A DNA stretch of 52,939 bases from Phycisphaerales bacterium. GTDB lineage: Bacteria; Planctomycetota; Phycisphaerae; Phycisphaerales; UBA1924. Shown in pieces: positions 1-7,750 of the stretch. The stretch covers positions 10,993 to 63,931 of the forward strand of contig JAGQOH010000010.1 of assembly GCA_020427635.1 (NCBI GenBank). The letters are read 5' to 3'. A program made the translations under genes and the position numbers. Numbering within the stretch: position 1 is the first letter of the stretch; each line of letters begins with the position of its first letter. The notes beneath the pieces were generated by a model. That model was not told where the DNA came from. It did no database searches and saw only the letters and a list, made by a program, of their open reading frames with translations.

Positions 1-1016
1 TCGGGGTAGATCATGCCCGCGATCTCGGCGATGCCGGCGAAATGCTCGGGGGCAACGTTGCGGATGACGATGCGCCGGCGCGGGCGGCGGACCTTTGGCG
101 GTGGCGGTGGCGGCGGCGCAGCGCCGCCGATCGGCAGGTGCACCGCGTGTAGCTTCGGGGGCTTGAAGGTCTGGCTGTCGCGGAGGGGGCGGACGGTGCC
201 GTGCGCGCGGTTGCGCCGGAGCACGTCGAGCGCCACCTCGCCAATCACCATCGTCTCCTGGTTGGGGATGCCCTCGGCGAGGATGCCGTCGCGCGCGAAG
301 GGAAAGTCACTTGGCGTGAGGATCGAGGCCTGCCCGTAGTTGAGCGACACTGCGGGGACCATGGGCAAGGAGCCGACAGTCGCGGCGTTGATGACGAACA
401 TCTGGTTCTCGATTGCGCGGGCCTGGGCGCAATAGCGCACGCGCATGAAGCTCTGGCGATCGTCGGTATAGCTCGGCACGATGAGCATCACGGCGCCCGC
501 GTGCGCCGCGGCTCGGCACACCTCGGGGAACTCGACGTCGTAGCAGATCGTGATCGCGATGCGGCCCATGGGCGTGTCGAAGAGTTTGAGCGTGTCGCGC
601 GGGCTGACGCGCCAGACTTCTTTTTCGAAGCGCGTCATGTTGATCTTGCCCTGGGCGTCGTGGGTGCCGTCGGGGGCGAAGAAGTAGCTGTCGTTGTAGA
701 CCTTCTCGTGGTCGGCGGGGTCGGGGGTGGCGATGGAGCCGGCGATGATGTGGATGCCGCACTCGCGCGAGAGGCGCTCGAAGACTTCGAGATAGTCGGG
801 CACGCGGCGGGCGAGGTCGCGCACCTGTTCAGCCATGGGTTTGCGGATGTCGCCCAGGGTGAGCAGTTGGACGGTGAAGTATTCTGGGAAGACGAGGAGG
901 TCGCAGTCATAGTCGGCTGCGGTGTGGACGAGCCCGGCGACCTGTTCGCGGAACTCTGCGAAATCGCGAATGGGGCGGACGAAGTATTGGAGCGATGCGA
1001 TGCGTGCTCGGTTCAC
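1..1016 (-). CDS. Carbon-nitrogen hydrolase with a C-terminal GNAT-like domain (3' end outside window)
   Basis: Nitrilase-superfamily amidohydrolase read from a GTG at 1016; the last codons lie beyond the left edge. The triad is visible: Glu in 'VFPEYF' (about residue 48), Lys in 'GKINMTRFE' (about 142), Cys in 'ITICYDVEFPE' (about 175). After the hydrolase comes a run of seven prolines and a basic stretch, then 'RIVIRNVAPEHFAGIAEIA', which looks like the first strand and helix of a GNAT acetyltransferase. In the known bifunctional family (Bacillus YhcX type) the GNAT domain precedes the hydrolase, so the order here appears swapped. The substrate is unknown. The GTG start fits the first beta strand ('RARIASLQYFVRP'), but no strong ribosome site is visible. 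The hydrolase call is firm; the GNAT call rests on about 20 residues. Confidence 0.85.
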   Translation of the reverse strand, partial: MNRARIASLQYFVRPIRDFAEFREQVAGLVHTAADYDCDLLVFPEYFTVQLLTLGDIRKPMAEQVRDLARRVPDYLEVFERLSRECGIHIIAGSIATPDPADHEKVYNDSYFFAPDGTHDAQGKINMTRFEKEVWRVSPRDTLKLFDTPMGRIAITICYDVEFPEVCRAAAHAGAVMLIVPSYTDDRQSFMRVRYCAQARAIENQMFVINAATVGSLPMVPAVSLNYGQASILTPSDFPFARDGILAEGIPNQETMVIGEVALDVLRRNRAHGTVRPLRDSQTFKPPKLHAVHLPIGGAAPPPPPPPKVRRPRRRIVIRNVAPEHFAGIAEIAGMIYP

Positions 1017-1070
1017 GGGGGTAGGGTAACGGGGGGAGGGGTCAACCTGCCGAGACCGCGACCAATCTAG

Positions 1071-1116
1071 TCCCTCTCCCTTTGGGAGAGGGTGTCCCGA
1101 AGGGACGGGTGAGGGT
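1071..1116. repeat. Left hairpin inverted repeat of the DUF559 cassette
   Basis: This 46-bp segment contains a perfect 9-bp hairpin (CCCTCTCCC/GGGAGAGGG, loop TTT, 1072-1092), then a 5-bp hairpin (GTCCC/GGGAC, loop GAA, 1094-1106), then GGGTGAGGG. Its reverse complement matches 1485-1527 on the other side of the DUF559 gene in the same order: 9-bp hairpin, short GAA/AAG-loop hairpin, GGGTGAGGG. It ends two bases before the DUF559 stop codon, so it may also act as a transcription terminator. Confidence 0.85.
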
Positions 1117-1118
1117 TG

Positions 1119-1481
1119 CTACCGTTCGGCTATACGCCGCTTTGTCCGGTCGAGAATCGCGACGAGCACACCATCCATATTTGTCACGATCTCGCGCACT
1201 GGGATGCGCAGCACTTCGATGCCTTCGGAGCGTAGAAACACATCGCGCGCGTCATCGTGCCGGCGTGCTCCTGCCACGCCGTGCATCGCACCATCAACTT
1301 CGACAGCGAGCATGGCTTGCATACAGAAGAAGTCGAGTGTGTACGGGCCGACCGGATGCTGACGTCGGAACTTGATCCCGCCAAGGCGACGATCGCGGAG
1401 CCTCGACCATAGCACGCCTTCGGGCGGTGTTTGGTCTTGCCGCAGTTGGCGGGCGCGTTGGATGTCCTGGCTGTCGGACAT
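1119..1481 (-). CDS. DUF559 endonuclease-like protein
   Basis: A 120-residue protein of the DUF559 family, related to the Vsr/very-short-patch endonuclease fold. The family pattern is clear: 'LWSRLRDRRLGGIKFRRQHP' at about 25-43, then 'YTLDFFC' with Asp50 and 'LAVEVDG' with Glu61 and Asp63 as candidate metal ligands, and a closing 'RSEGIEVLRIPVREI'. The ATG at 1481 is preferred because an earlier in-frame start would lie inside the flanking repeat. The gene is exactly bracketed by hairpin inverted repeats (1071-1116 and 1485-1527), suggesting it travels as a unit. It lies between two unrelated minus-strand genes. No cellular role is established for the family; nuclease activity is inferred from fold and residues only. 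Confidence 0.85.
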   Translation of the reverse strand: MSDSQDIQRARQLRQDQTPPEGVLWSRLRDRRLGGIKFRRQHPVGPYTLDFFCMQAMLAVEVDGAMHGVAGARRHDDARDVFLRSEGIEVLRIPVREIVTNMDGVLVAILDRTKRRIAER

Positions 1482-1484
1482 GAT

Positions 1485-1527
1485 CCCCTCACCCGGCGAA
1501 GCGCCACCCTCTCCCCAGGGAGAGGGA
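1485..1527. repeat. Right hairpin inverted repeat of the DUF559 cassette
   Basis: Mirror copy of 1071-1116. It holds CCCTCACCC, a GGCG/CGCC mini-hairpin with loop AAG (1495-1505) and a perfect 9-bp hairpin CCCTCTCCC/GGGAGAGGG with loop CA (1507-1526). The two copies differ mainly in the short hairpin, where both arms have changed together, which suggests that structure rather than sequence is kept. It ends 7 nt before the cysC stop codon. Confidence 0.85.
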
Positions 1528-1534
1528 GCAGGAG

Positions 1535-2188
1535 TCAACTCATCGCTTCAACAACCCCCGCCACACACCCCTCCACCCCCAACTCCCCGGTCTTGAGCAC
1601 CAGCTCCGGCGACTCCGGCGGTTCATACGGCGCGTCGGGTGAGATGCCGGTGAGGCCTGTGGTGAGTTGGCCCGAGGCGGCCTTCGCGTAGAGCCCCTTG
1701 GGGTCGCGCGCGGCGCAGATGTCGAGGGGCGTGTCGACGAAGACTTCGATGAAGCGGAGGTTGGAGGCTTCGTGCATGCGGCGGACGCGCTCGCGATCGG
1801 CGCGGTAGGGCGAGATGAAGCATGCGATGACGATGAGGCCGGCCTCGGCCATGAGGCGGGCGACCTCGCCCACCCGGCGGATGTTTTCGGTGCGGTCTTC
1901 GGCGGAGAAGCCCAGGTCGGCGTTGAGGCCGTGGCGGACGTTGTCGCCATCGAGTCGGAAGGCGGGGCGGCCCATGGCGATGAGTTTTTGCTCCAGGGCG
2001 ACGGCGATGGTGGACTTGCCCGAGCCCGAGAGGCCCGTGAACCAGAGTGTCATGCCAAGCTGGTCGGGGGGGAGGCCCATGGCGCGGGCGCGGTCGGCGG
2101 GGGCAACCTGGCCGGCGTGCCAGGTGAGGTTGTGATCGGCGGCGGGGGGCGTCGGATCGGGGTCGCGATCGGGCATGGGGGCGAGCAT
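1535..2188 (-). CDS. cysC: Adenylyl-sulfate kinase
   Basis: APS kinase, which phosphorylates adenosine 5'-phosphosulfate to PAPS with ATP in the cytoplasm. The Walker A loop 'GLSGSGKST' is at residues 52-60. It is followed by the family blocks '[17 protein letters not shown]', '[13 protein letters not shown]', the serine loop '[13 protein letters not shown]' and 'DPKGLYAKA'. At 217 residues it is close to the usual stand-alone length. ATG 2188 is used; ATG 2176 is a possible later start, and neither has a strong ribosome site. It is divergent from cysDN, with only 42 bp between the start codons, so the two units probably share one control region. CysC is a separate protein here and is not fused to CysN as in NodQ-type enzymes. 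Confidence 0.96.
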   Translation of the reverse strand: MLAPMPDRDPDPTPPAADHNLTWHAGQVAPADRARAMGLPPDQLGMTLWFTGLSGSGKSTIAVALEQKLIAMGRPAFRLDGDNVRHGLNADLGFSAEDRTENIRRVGEVARLMAEAGLIVIACFISPYRADRERVRRMHEASNLRFIEVFVDTPLDICAARDPKGLYAKAASGQLTTGLTGISPDAPYEPPESPELVLKTGELGVEGCVAGVVEAMS

Positions 2189-2230
2189 AGTCGCATTTCC
2201 GGGGCGGAGACGCTAAGACTGGGGCGTCAA

Positions 2231-3142
2231 ATGGCGGCTCGCGACTACATCCTGAACCACCTGGCGATCCTCGAGGCGGAGGCGATCCACATCATGCGCG
2301 AGGTGGCGGCGCAGTTTGAGAAGCCGGCGCTGCTGTTCAGCGGGGGGAAGGATTCGATCGTGATGGTGCGGCTGGCGGAGAAGGCGTTCCGGCCGGCGAA
2401 GTTTCCGTTTCCTTTGGTGCATGTGGATACGGGGCACAACTTTCCGGAGACGATTGCGTTTCGGGATCGGTTGGTGGAGCGGCTTGGCGAGCGATTGATC
2501 GTGGCGAGCGTGGAGGATGCGATCGCGGCGGGGATTGCGCGGGATGACCCGGGGCCTACGCCGAGCAGGAATCGGGCGCAGATTCCGACGCTGCTGCATG
2601 CGATTGAGACGCACAAGTTTGATGCGCTGTTTGGCGGCGCGCGGCGTGATGAAGAGCGTGCGCGGGCGAAGGAGCGGATATTCAGCTTCCGCGATGAGTT
2701 TGGGCAGTGGGATCCGAAGAATCAGCGGCCTGAGCTGTGGAACATTTACAACGGCAGGATTCGCCCGGGCGAGCATATTCGTGTGTTTCCATTGAGCAAC
2801 TGGACCGAGCTTGATGTGTGGCAGTACATCGCGCTGGAGGGGATTGAGATCCCGAGCATCTATTACTCGCATGAGCGCGAGGTGGTGATGCGTGATGGGC
2901 AGTGGATGCCGACGAGTTCGTTCATGCCTGCGAAGGAAGGCGTGGCGGCGGCCAAGCGGATCGTGCGGTTTCGGACCGTGGGCGACATGACATGCACGGC
3001 GGCGGTCGAGAGCCCGGCGACGACGGTGGAGGACATCGTGGCGGAAGTTGCCGCGGCGCGGGCCAGTGAGCGCGGCGCGCGGATGGATGATCGGACGAGC
3101 GATGCTGCGATGGAGGACAGGAAAAAGGAAGGCTACTTTTGA
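2231..3142 (+). CDS. cysD: Sulfate adenylyltransferase subunit 2 (CysD)
   Basis: Small, catalytic subunit of ATP sulfurylase, which adenylates sulfate to APS. The 303-residue protein has the usual family length. 'HLAILEAEAIHIMREVAAQF' opens it, followed by the PP-loop 'SGGKDSIVM' at about 36-44, 'VHVDTGHNFPET', 'GGARRDEERARAKERIFSFR' and the C-terminal 'GRxRPGEHIRVFPLSNWTE' block. The ATG at 2231 gives the canonical N terminus. The stop codon overlaps the cysN start by 4 nt, so the two are translationally coupled. Confidence 0.97.
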   Translation: MAARDYILNHLAILEAEAIHIMREVAAQFEKPALLFSGGKDSIVMVRLAEKAFRPAKFPFPLVHVDTGHNFPETIAFRDRLVERLGERLIVASVEDAIAAGIARDDPGPTPSRNRAQIPTLLHAIETHKFDALFGGARRDEERARAKERIFSFRDEFGQWDPKNQRPELWNIYNGRIRPGEHIRVFPLSNWTELDVWQYIALEGIEIPSIYYSHEREVVMRDGQWMPTSSFMPAKEGVAAAKRIVRFRTVGDMTCTAAVESPATTVEDIVAEVAAARASERGARMDDRTSDAAMEDRKKEGYF

Positions 3143-4440
3143 GCGCTGCGCCGACAGTTCCGCCCCCCTTCGATCGCGAGGCATACTTGCGCATGAGCCT
3201 GCTGCGCCTGTTGACGTGTGGGAGCGTGGACGACGGCAAGAGCACGTTGATCGGGCGGTTGCTGCATGATTCCAAGGCGATCTTCGAGGATCAACTGGAG
3301 TCGATCACACAGACGAGCAAGGCGCGCGGACATGAGCGCGTCGACTTGGCGCTGTTGACCGATGGGTTGCGTGCGGAGCGCGAGCAGGGCATCACGATCG
3401 ATGTGGCGTACCGGTATTTTGCGACGCCCAAGCGGAAGTTCGTGATTGCGGATACGCCCGGGCATGTGCAGTACACGCGGAACATGGTGACGGGGGCGTC
3501 GACGGCGTCGCTTGCGTTGATTCTGATTGATGCACGGCACGGGGTGGTTGAGCAGACGCGGCGGCACGCGTTTATTGCGTCGCTTCTCCGCATCCCGCAC
3601 ATCTGCGTGTGCGTGAACAAGATGGACCTGGTGGACTACGACGTCAACGTATTCAACCGGATTCAGAGCGATTTTGAGAAGTTCGCGGCGCGCCTGGAGA
3701 CCACGGACATCACGTTCATTCCGATCTCTGCGATCAATGGGGACAACGTTGTTACGCGATCGAAGCACATGGATTGGTACACGGGCGCGACGCTTATGCA
3801 CCATCTGGAACATGTGCATATCGCATCGGATCGGGACCTGATCAATCGGCGTTTTCCGGTGCAATGGGTGATTCGCCCGCAATCGGCGCAGCATGCTGAC
3901 TATCGCGGGTACGGTGGGCAGGTCGCTTCGGGGGTGTTTCGGCCTGGCGACGAAGTTGTCGCGCTGCCCAGCGGCTTGACCACGCGCATCAAGGACATTC
4001 ACTTGCACGATCAGGTGCTGGAGTCGGCGTTCCCGCCCATGAGCGTTGCGATCACGCTGGAGGATGATCTTGACATCTCGCGCGGCGACATGCTGGCATC
4101 GCCTGACAACAAGCCCGACGCGACGCAGGACATCGAGGCGATGCTGGTCTGGATGGCGCCGGAGCCGATGCAGCTCAAGAAGAAGTATTTCATTCGGCAT
4201 ACGACGCGCGAGGCGCGCTGTATTGTCAATGAGCTGAAGTACCAGATCGACGTGCAAACGCTTTCGCGCGAACCGGGCGCGACGCAGTTGGGACTCAACG
4301 AGATCGGGCGCGTGAGTTTGCGCACGACAGCGCCGCTGTTTGTCGATCCTTATCGCCAGTGCCGCGAGACGGGGAGCTTCATCGTCGTCGACGAGGCGAC
4401 GAACAACACAGTTGGCGCGGGCATGATCATCGACCGCTAG
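3139..4440 (+). CDS. cysN: Sulfate adenylyltransferase subunit 1 (CysN, GTPase)
   Basis: Regulatory GTPase subunit of ATP sulfurylase; GTP hydrolysis drives APS synthesis by CysD. EF-Tu-like G motifs are visible: G1 'GSVDDGKST' at 28-36, switch region 'REQGITIDVAYRYF', G3 'DTPGH', G4 'NKMD', then beta-barrel domains 2 and 3. At 433 residues it is the plain CysN form without a fused APS kinase. It starts at TTG 3139, which overlaps the cysD stop (TTGA), with a strong ribosome site AAGGAAGG 5-12 nt upstream inside the end of cysD. Confidence 0.97.
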   Translation: MSAAPTVPPPFDREAYLRMSLLRLLTCGSVDDGKSTLIGRLLHDSKAIFEDQLESITQTSKARGHERVDLALLTDGLRAEREQGITIDVAYRYFATPKRKFVIADTPGHVQYTRNMVTGASTASLALILIDARHGVVEQTRRHAFIASLLRIPHICVCVNKMDLVDYDVNVFNRIQSDFEKFAARLETTDITFIPISAINGDNVVTRSKHMDWYTGATLMHHLEHVHIASDRDLINRRFPVQWVIRPQSAQHADYRGYGGQVASGVFRPGDEVVALPSGLTTRIKDIHLHDQVLESAFPPMSVAITLEDDLDISRGDMLASPDNKPDATQDIEAMLVWMAPEPMQLKKKYFIRHTTREARCIVNELKYQIDVQTLSREPGATQLGLNEIGRVSLRTTAPLFVDPYRQCRETGSFIVVDEATNNTVGAGMIIDR

Positions 4441-4495
4441 GTTCGGCGCGACGTGCCGCGAAAACTAGGCATTTCTCGGGGCATCTGGGATGCGG

Positions 4496-4501
4496 TACAC
4501 T
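4496..4501 (+). promoter_or_regulatory. Putative -10 box TACACT upstream of the xylose-isomerase-like gene
   Basis: TACACT sits 66 nt before the ATG at 4568, in the 127-bp gap after cysN. The same hexamer lies before several other genes in this window. No convincing -35 box is visible at 16-18 nt upstream. Confidence 0.4.
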
Positions 4502-4567
4502 GGTCGATCCCGGCTGGGCGGTCGAACACCGGCGGGCAGCGGCAAGTTGATCATGGAGGATCGAGCG

Positions 4568-5848
4568 ATGCAGGACGGCACGCTTGCGGCAACGATGGAC
4601 GCAACAACGGAGTCAACGGCGCGGGCGACGAGCGAGGCGGAGGCGAAGCCGCTTCCAACGGCAACCAGCGCCCCATCCAAGCCCAAGCAGAGCAAGCCGG
4701 CCAAGCGAGCTGCGCCGAAGCGCGACGCGTTCAAGCCGACACCGCGCGATCGCTTGGTGTTCTCGCTGCGGCCGCTCATGGCTGGCGGCGCCGACGCGAT
4801 AGGCGATCCGTCGCGTGCGCCACTAACACCCGCAGAAGCGATCGAGCTTCTCGCCCAGGCGGTCGGCGTGCATGGCGTGACGTTGACGGATGACGATCTC
4901 TCACCCGAAGCGGCGATTGGGATCCAGCTCACCAAGCTGCGGTCTGACTTCAAGCGCGCGATCACAAAGCACAAGGTCAAAGTGGCGGCAATCACCTGTG
5001 ACCTGGCGCGCGAGGGTGTGTTTCGTGATGGTGCTTTGACATCGTGCGACCCCGAGGTGCGGGCCTATGCCGTGCAGAAAGCGATGCGTGCGCTTGATCT
5101 TGGGGCAGAGCTTGGGTGCAAGCTGATGGTGTTCGACCTCTCGCGCGAAGGCGCGGACGTGATGGGATCGCTTGACCCGAGCGGCGCGCGGAAGTGGTTG
5201 CACGAAGCACTGAACTTCTTGTGCGTGTATTCCAAGCACAAGAAGTATGGCTTCAAGTTTGCGCTGCGCTCGCAGTGGCCCGGCGTTCGGCGCGATCGGC
5301 TGTGGCCCACGGCGGCACACCATTTGGTCCATATTCCCGCGCTCGAGCACGAAGACATGGTTGGTGTATCGTTTTCGTTCGCGGCCGAGCGCGCGGGCGG
5401 CACAACACCCCATGCCACGCTGGCGCAGACGATCGCTGAACAGCGGCTGTATCACGTCGAGCTTGACGTGCGCGATGGCGTGTCTCGCGACCTCTTTGAG
5501 GCCGTTCGCACACTCGATGACTCGAACTACGAAGGGTTCGTGCATCTGGATTCGGGCGTGATGCGAACCGCGGATGCCGAGGGCGTTGCCCAAGGCCTCG
5601 CGAATGCGATGCGGCAATACCTGATGCTGCGCGCCAAGGCGCGCCAGTGGAAGGGCGACCCGAAGATTCGCGGCGTTAAGCGATCGCTCAACAGAACGTC
5701 CAAGGCGTATGACCCGATCGAGCGGGGCTTCACGGTTGCGGGCGCCGAGACGCTGCTCATGCGCAGCTTCGACACCACGAAGATGCGCGAGCAGGCCCTG
5801 CCATTTGCGCAGCTGGAGGCGCGCGGCAGCGAGATCATCGCGGGCTAA
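4568..5848 (+). CDS. Xylose-isomerase-like TIM barrel protein lacking the active site
   Basis: A 426-residue protein whose residues about 55-420 follow class I xylose isomerase block by block. Examples are 'FKPTPRDRLVFSL', 'GVHGVTLTDDDL', 'VFRDGALTSCDPEVRAYA', 'LWPTAAHHLVHI' and 'GLANAMRQYLMLRAKA'. Against the remembered Streptomyces enzyme, catalytic His54 is Thr107, Lys183 is Gln236, metal ligands Glu181 and Glu217 are Arg234 and Ser270, His220 is Ala273, Asp245 is Glu298, and the loop with Asp255/Asp257 is deleted. Only Asp57 and Asp287 equivalents remain. Isomerase activity is therefore unlikely. The first 55 residues are low complexity, first Ala/Thr/Glu-rich and then Lys/Pro/Ala-rich. 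ATG 4568 has GGAGGA 7 nt upstream. It converges on the next gene, with overlapping stops. Confidence 0.85.
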   Translation: MQDGTLAATMDATTESTARATSEAEAKPLPTATSAPSKPKQSKPAKRAAPKRDAFKPTPRDRLVFSLRPLMAGGADAIGDPSRAPLTPAEAIELLAQAVGVHGVTLTDDDLSPEAAIGIQLTKLRSDFKRAITKHKVKVAAITCDLAREGVFRDGALTSCDPEVRAYAVQKAMRALDLGAELGCKLMVFDLSREGADVMGSLDPSGARKWLHEALNFLCVYSKHKKYGFKFALRSQWPGVRRDRLWPTAAHHLVHIPALEHEDMVGVSFSFAAERAGGTTPHATLAQTIAEQRLYHVELDVRDGVSRDLFEAVRTLDDSNYEGFVHLDSGVMRTADAEGVAQGLANAMRQYLMLRAKARQWKGDPKIRGVKRSLNRTSKAYDPIERGFTVAGAETLLMRSFDTTKMREQALPFAQLEARGSEIIAG

Positions 5849-6732
5849 CAGACTGCGCCGAAATTGAAGAGCACGACGTTCAGATCGGCGAGGTCGACCT
5901 GACCTGAGCCATCGACATCGCCATTGGCGCCGGGCAAGACCGCCGCGCCGAAGTTGAAGAGCACCAGATTGAGATCGGCAAGATCAACCGCGCCCGAACC
6001 GTCGGCATCGCCTGGGCATGGATTGACAACGTCCAGACGGACATGATCGAAATCGACTTCGAGGTCCGCCCCGGGATCGGTCGGATCGAGCTGGTTGAGA
6101 TTGATCAAGCGAATGCTGAGTGGTTCACCAAGCCCGACTGTCGATCCATTGGTCGAGAGCGCAACAGCACTCGTCGCAAACGCGCCTTCGGGAATGGAGC
6201 CGGCCAGCGTGTTGTCGTCTTGAGCGATAAGGTTAGCGCCGGCGCGTAGCTCGACGCGATAGCCCGGAAAACCATCGAGGTCGAAGAACTGCCCGCTCAT
6301 GGCGGTGGCGGAGGCGATGTTGCCAACCTCAACTCGCAGCGTGTATTGGCGAAACGCGATGAGTTGGTCGGTGAGCGTTTGTTGGTAGCCGTACTCGCCA
6401 ATGCCATCGCTGCCGACGAAGTTGAATGCGATGCCAACGCGCTGGCCATCGGCAGCGCCGGCGGGGAAGTTCGCATAGACACCCGGCGCACCCACGGGGT
6501 CGGGCTCGAAGGGTGTCAGCGTGCCGATGTAGAAGGTCGAGCCTGCGCCGCCATTGGTGACGTTGTTGGGGTCGTACAGATCCCAGCCATTGAGCGGCCC
6601 GAAGGTGAACTCGTTGAAGGGCGATTCGCCCGAGATGTCTTCGAAGCTGGGATTGGTGATGGCGATTGGCGCGGCGGCGGCGCACGCCAAGGGCGCAGCG
6701 AGGGCGGCGGCAAAGCAGAGGGCGCGAATCAT
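5845..6732 (-). CDS. Exported protein with C-terminal dockerin-type repeats
   Basis: A 295-residue secreted protein. A signal peptide ('MIRALCFAAALAAPLACAAA') leads into 'APIAITNPSFED', the opening of a jelly-roll/lectin-like domain found in many exported planctomycete proteins. The body is a single beta-rich domain with no catalytic motif that I recognise. The C terminus carries two near-identical EF-hand-like repeats of the form GDxDGSGxVDLADLNxVLFNFGA, the dockerin type I pattern with calcium ligands. A good TACACC -10 candidate lies about 30 nt upstream (6763-6768). The stop codon interlocks with that of the convergent xylose-isomerase-like gene. It is probably extracellular or cell-surface; its ligand is unknown. 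Confidence 0.85.
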   Translation of the reverse strand: MIRALCFAAALAAPLACAAAAPIAITNPSFEDISGESPFNEFTFGPLNGWDLYDPNNVTNGGAGSTFYIGTLTPFEPDPVGAPGVYANFPAGAADGQRVGIAFNFVGSDGIGEYGYQQTLTDQLIAFRQYTLRVEVGNIASATAMSGQFFDLDGFPGYRVELRAGANLIAQDDNTLAGSIPEGAFATSAVALSTNGSTVGLGEPLSIRLINLNQLDPTDPGADLEVDFDHVRLDVVNPCPGDADGSGAVDLADLNLVLFNFGAAVLPGANGDVDGSGQVDLADLNVVLFNFGAVC

Positions 6733-6820
6733 GGGAAATCTCCGCGTGTGGTGACTGTCTGCGGTGTACACGCAAAACGAGTGCGAGCCGCGCAAGATTG
6801 CTGGACAATCGGCAGTTGCA

Positions 6821-7609
6821 CTAGATCCCTGGCTCGTCGGGCTGGAGCATGCCGCTGGAGCGGCGCACCTTGATGCCGTGGCGCGTGCCTTCGCCCGTGT
6901 GCCCGTCGAGCACGCTGAGCATGAAGCGTTCGGGGATGTGGCGGCACGGCCGCCCGCAGAGGAAATTGTCGACCTCCTCCACTGCTTCATCAACATCATC
7001 GGTGCCCCAGACCAAGTCCATATCGTCGGGCGAGATGGTGTGATACTCCTTGCCCATGGTTTGCTGCACCCAATCGTGCAAGCCGCGCCAGAAATTCGTG
7101 TCGAGGCAGATCACTGGAAATGGATCGATCTTGTAGGTTTGGATGAGGGTGAGGGCTTCGAAGAACTCGTCCATGGTGCCGAAGCCGCCCGGGAAGATGA
7201 TGAAGGCCCTGGCGTACTTCACGAACATGACCTTGCGAGCGAAGAAGTAGTCGAAGTCGAGCTTGATGGTTTGAAAGGGGTTGGGCTCCTGCTCGCGCGG
7301 GAGGGCGATGTTCAGGCCCACCGAAACGCCCCCCGCTTCGAATGCGCCCTTGTTGGCGGCTTCCATAATGCCGGGGCCGCCGCCCGTGATGATCGGGTGG
7401 CCCAGGCGGGCGAGCTTGGCGGCGCATTCCTCGGCCTGCTTGTAGATCGGGCTGGTTCGGGGCGTGCGGGCGGAACCGAAGATCGAGACGGCGGGGGGGA
7501 GGGCCGAGAGGGTTTCGAAGCCCTCAACGAACTCGGCCATGATTTTGAAGACGCGCCAGGACTCTGCCTGGGCGTGGTCTTCGTGGACGCGGAAGGTGCC
7601 GTGGTGCAT
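6821..7609 (-). CDS. LOG family protein (TIGR00730-type nucleotide hydrolase)
   Basis: A 262-residue Rossmann-like protein of the LOG/'lysine decarboxylase-like' family, whose characterised members are cytokinin riboside 5'-monophosphate phosphoribohydrolases or related nucleotide 5'-monophosphate nucleosidases. Signature motifs are 'GGGPGIMEAANKGA' and 'PGGFGTMDEFFEAL'. The extended form with 'VSIFGSAR' near residue 45 and a C-terminal tail is common in bacteria. ATG 7609 is preceded by GAGGAAGG at a good distance, which decides the start over an upstream in-frame codon. The precise substrate cannot be read from sequence. Confidence 0.9.
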   Translation of the reverse strand: MHHGTFRVHEDHAQAESWRVFKIMAEFVEGFETLSALPPAVSIFGSARTPRTSPIYKQAEECAAKLARLGHPIITGGGPGIMEAANKGAFEAGGVSVGLNIALPREQEPNPFQTIKLDFDYFFARKVMFVKYARAFIIFPGGFGTMDEFFEALTLIQTYKIDPFPVICLDTNFWRGLHDWVQQTMGKEYHTISPDDMDLVWGTDDVDEAVEEVDNFLCGRPCRHIPERFMLSVLDGHTGEGTRHGIKVRRSSGMLQPDEPGI

Positions 7610-7713
7610 CAAAGTAGAGCCTTCCTCGGCCGGCGGCCGCCGAACTGCCAATCTGACCCCCCTCCCAGCGTGCAAAGTGGGGAAAAGGGGCGAAACGTCC
7701 CAGAATGCGGCCC

Positions 7714-7741
7714 TTGGCTTCGCTCGGGCGACCTATACAAT
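7714..7741 (+). promoter_or_regulatory. Promoter of folC, likely leaderless
   Basis: TTGGCT at 7714-7719, a 16-nt spacer and TACAAT at 7736-7741. Only 9 nt separate the -10 box from the ATG at 7751, so transcription should begin at or within about 3 nt of the start codon. No ribosome binding site is present. Confidence 0.65.
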
Positions 7742-7750
7742 CACTCGACT

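Noticed and set aside
201..1070. A plus-strand open frame of 289 codons at the left end
   Set aside because: The opposite strand encodes an intact nitrilase triad over the same stretch; this frame is its shadow.
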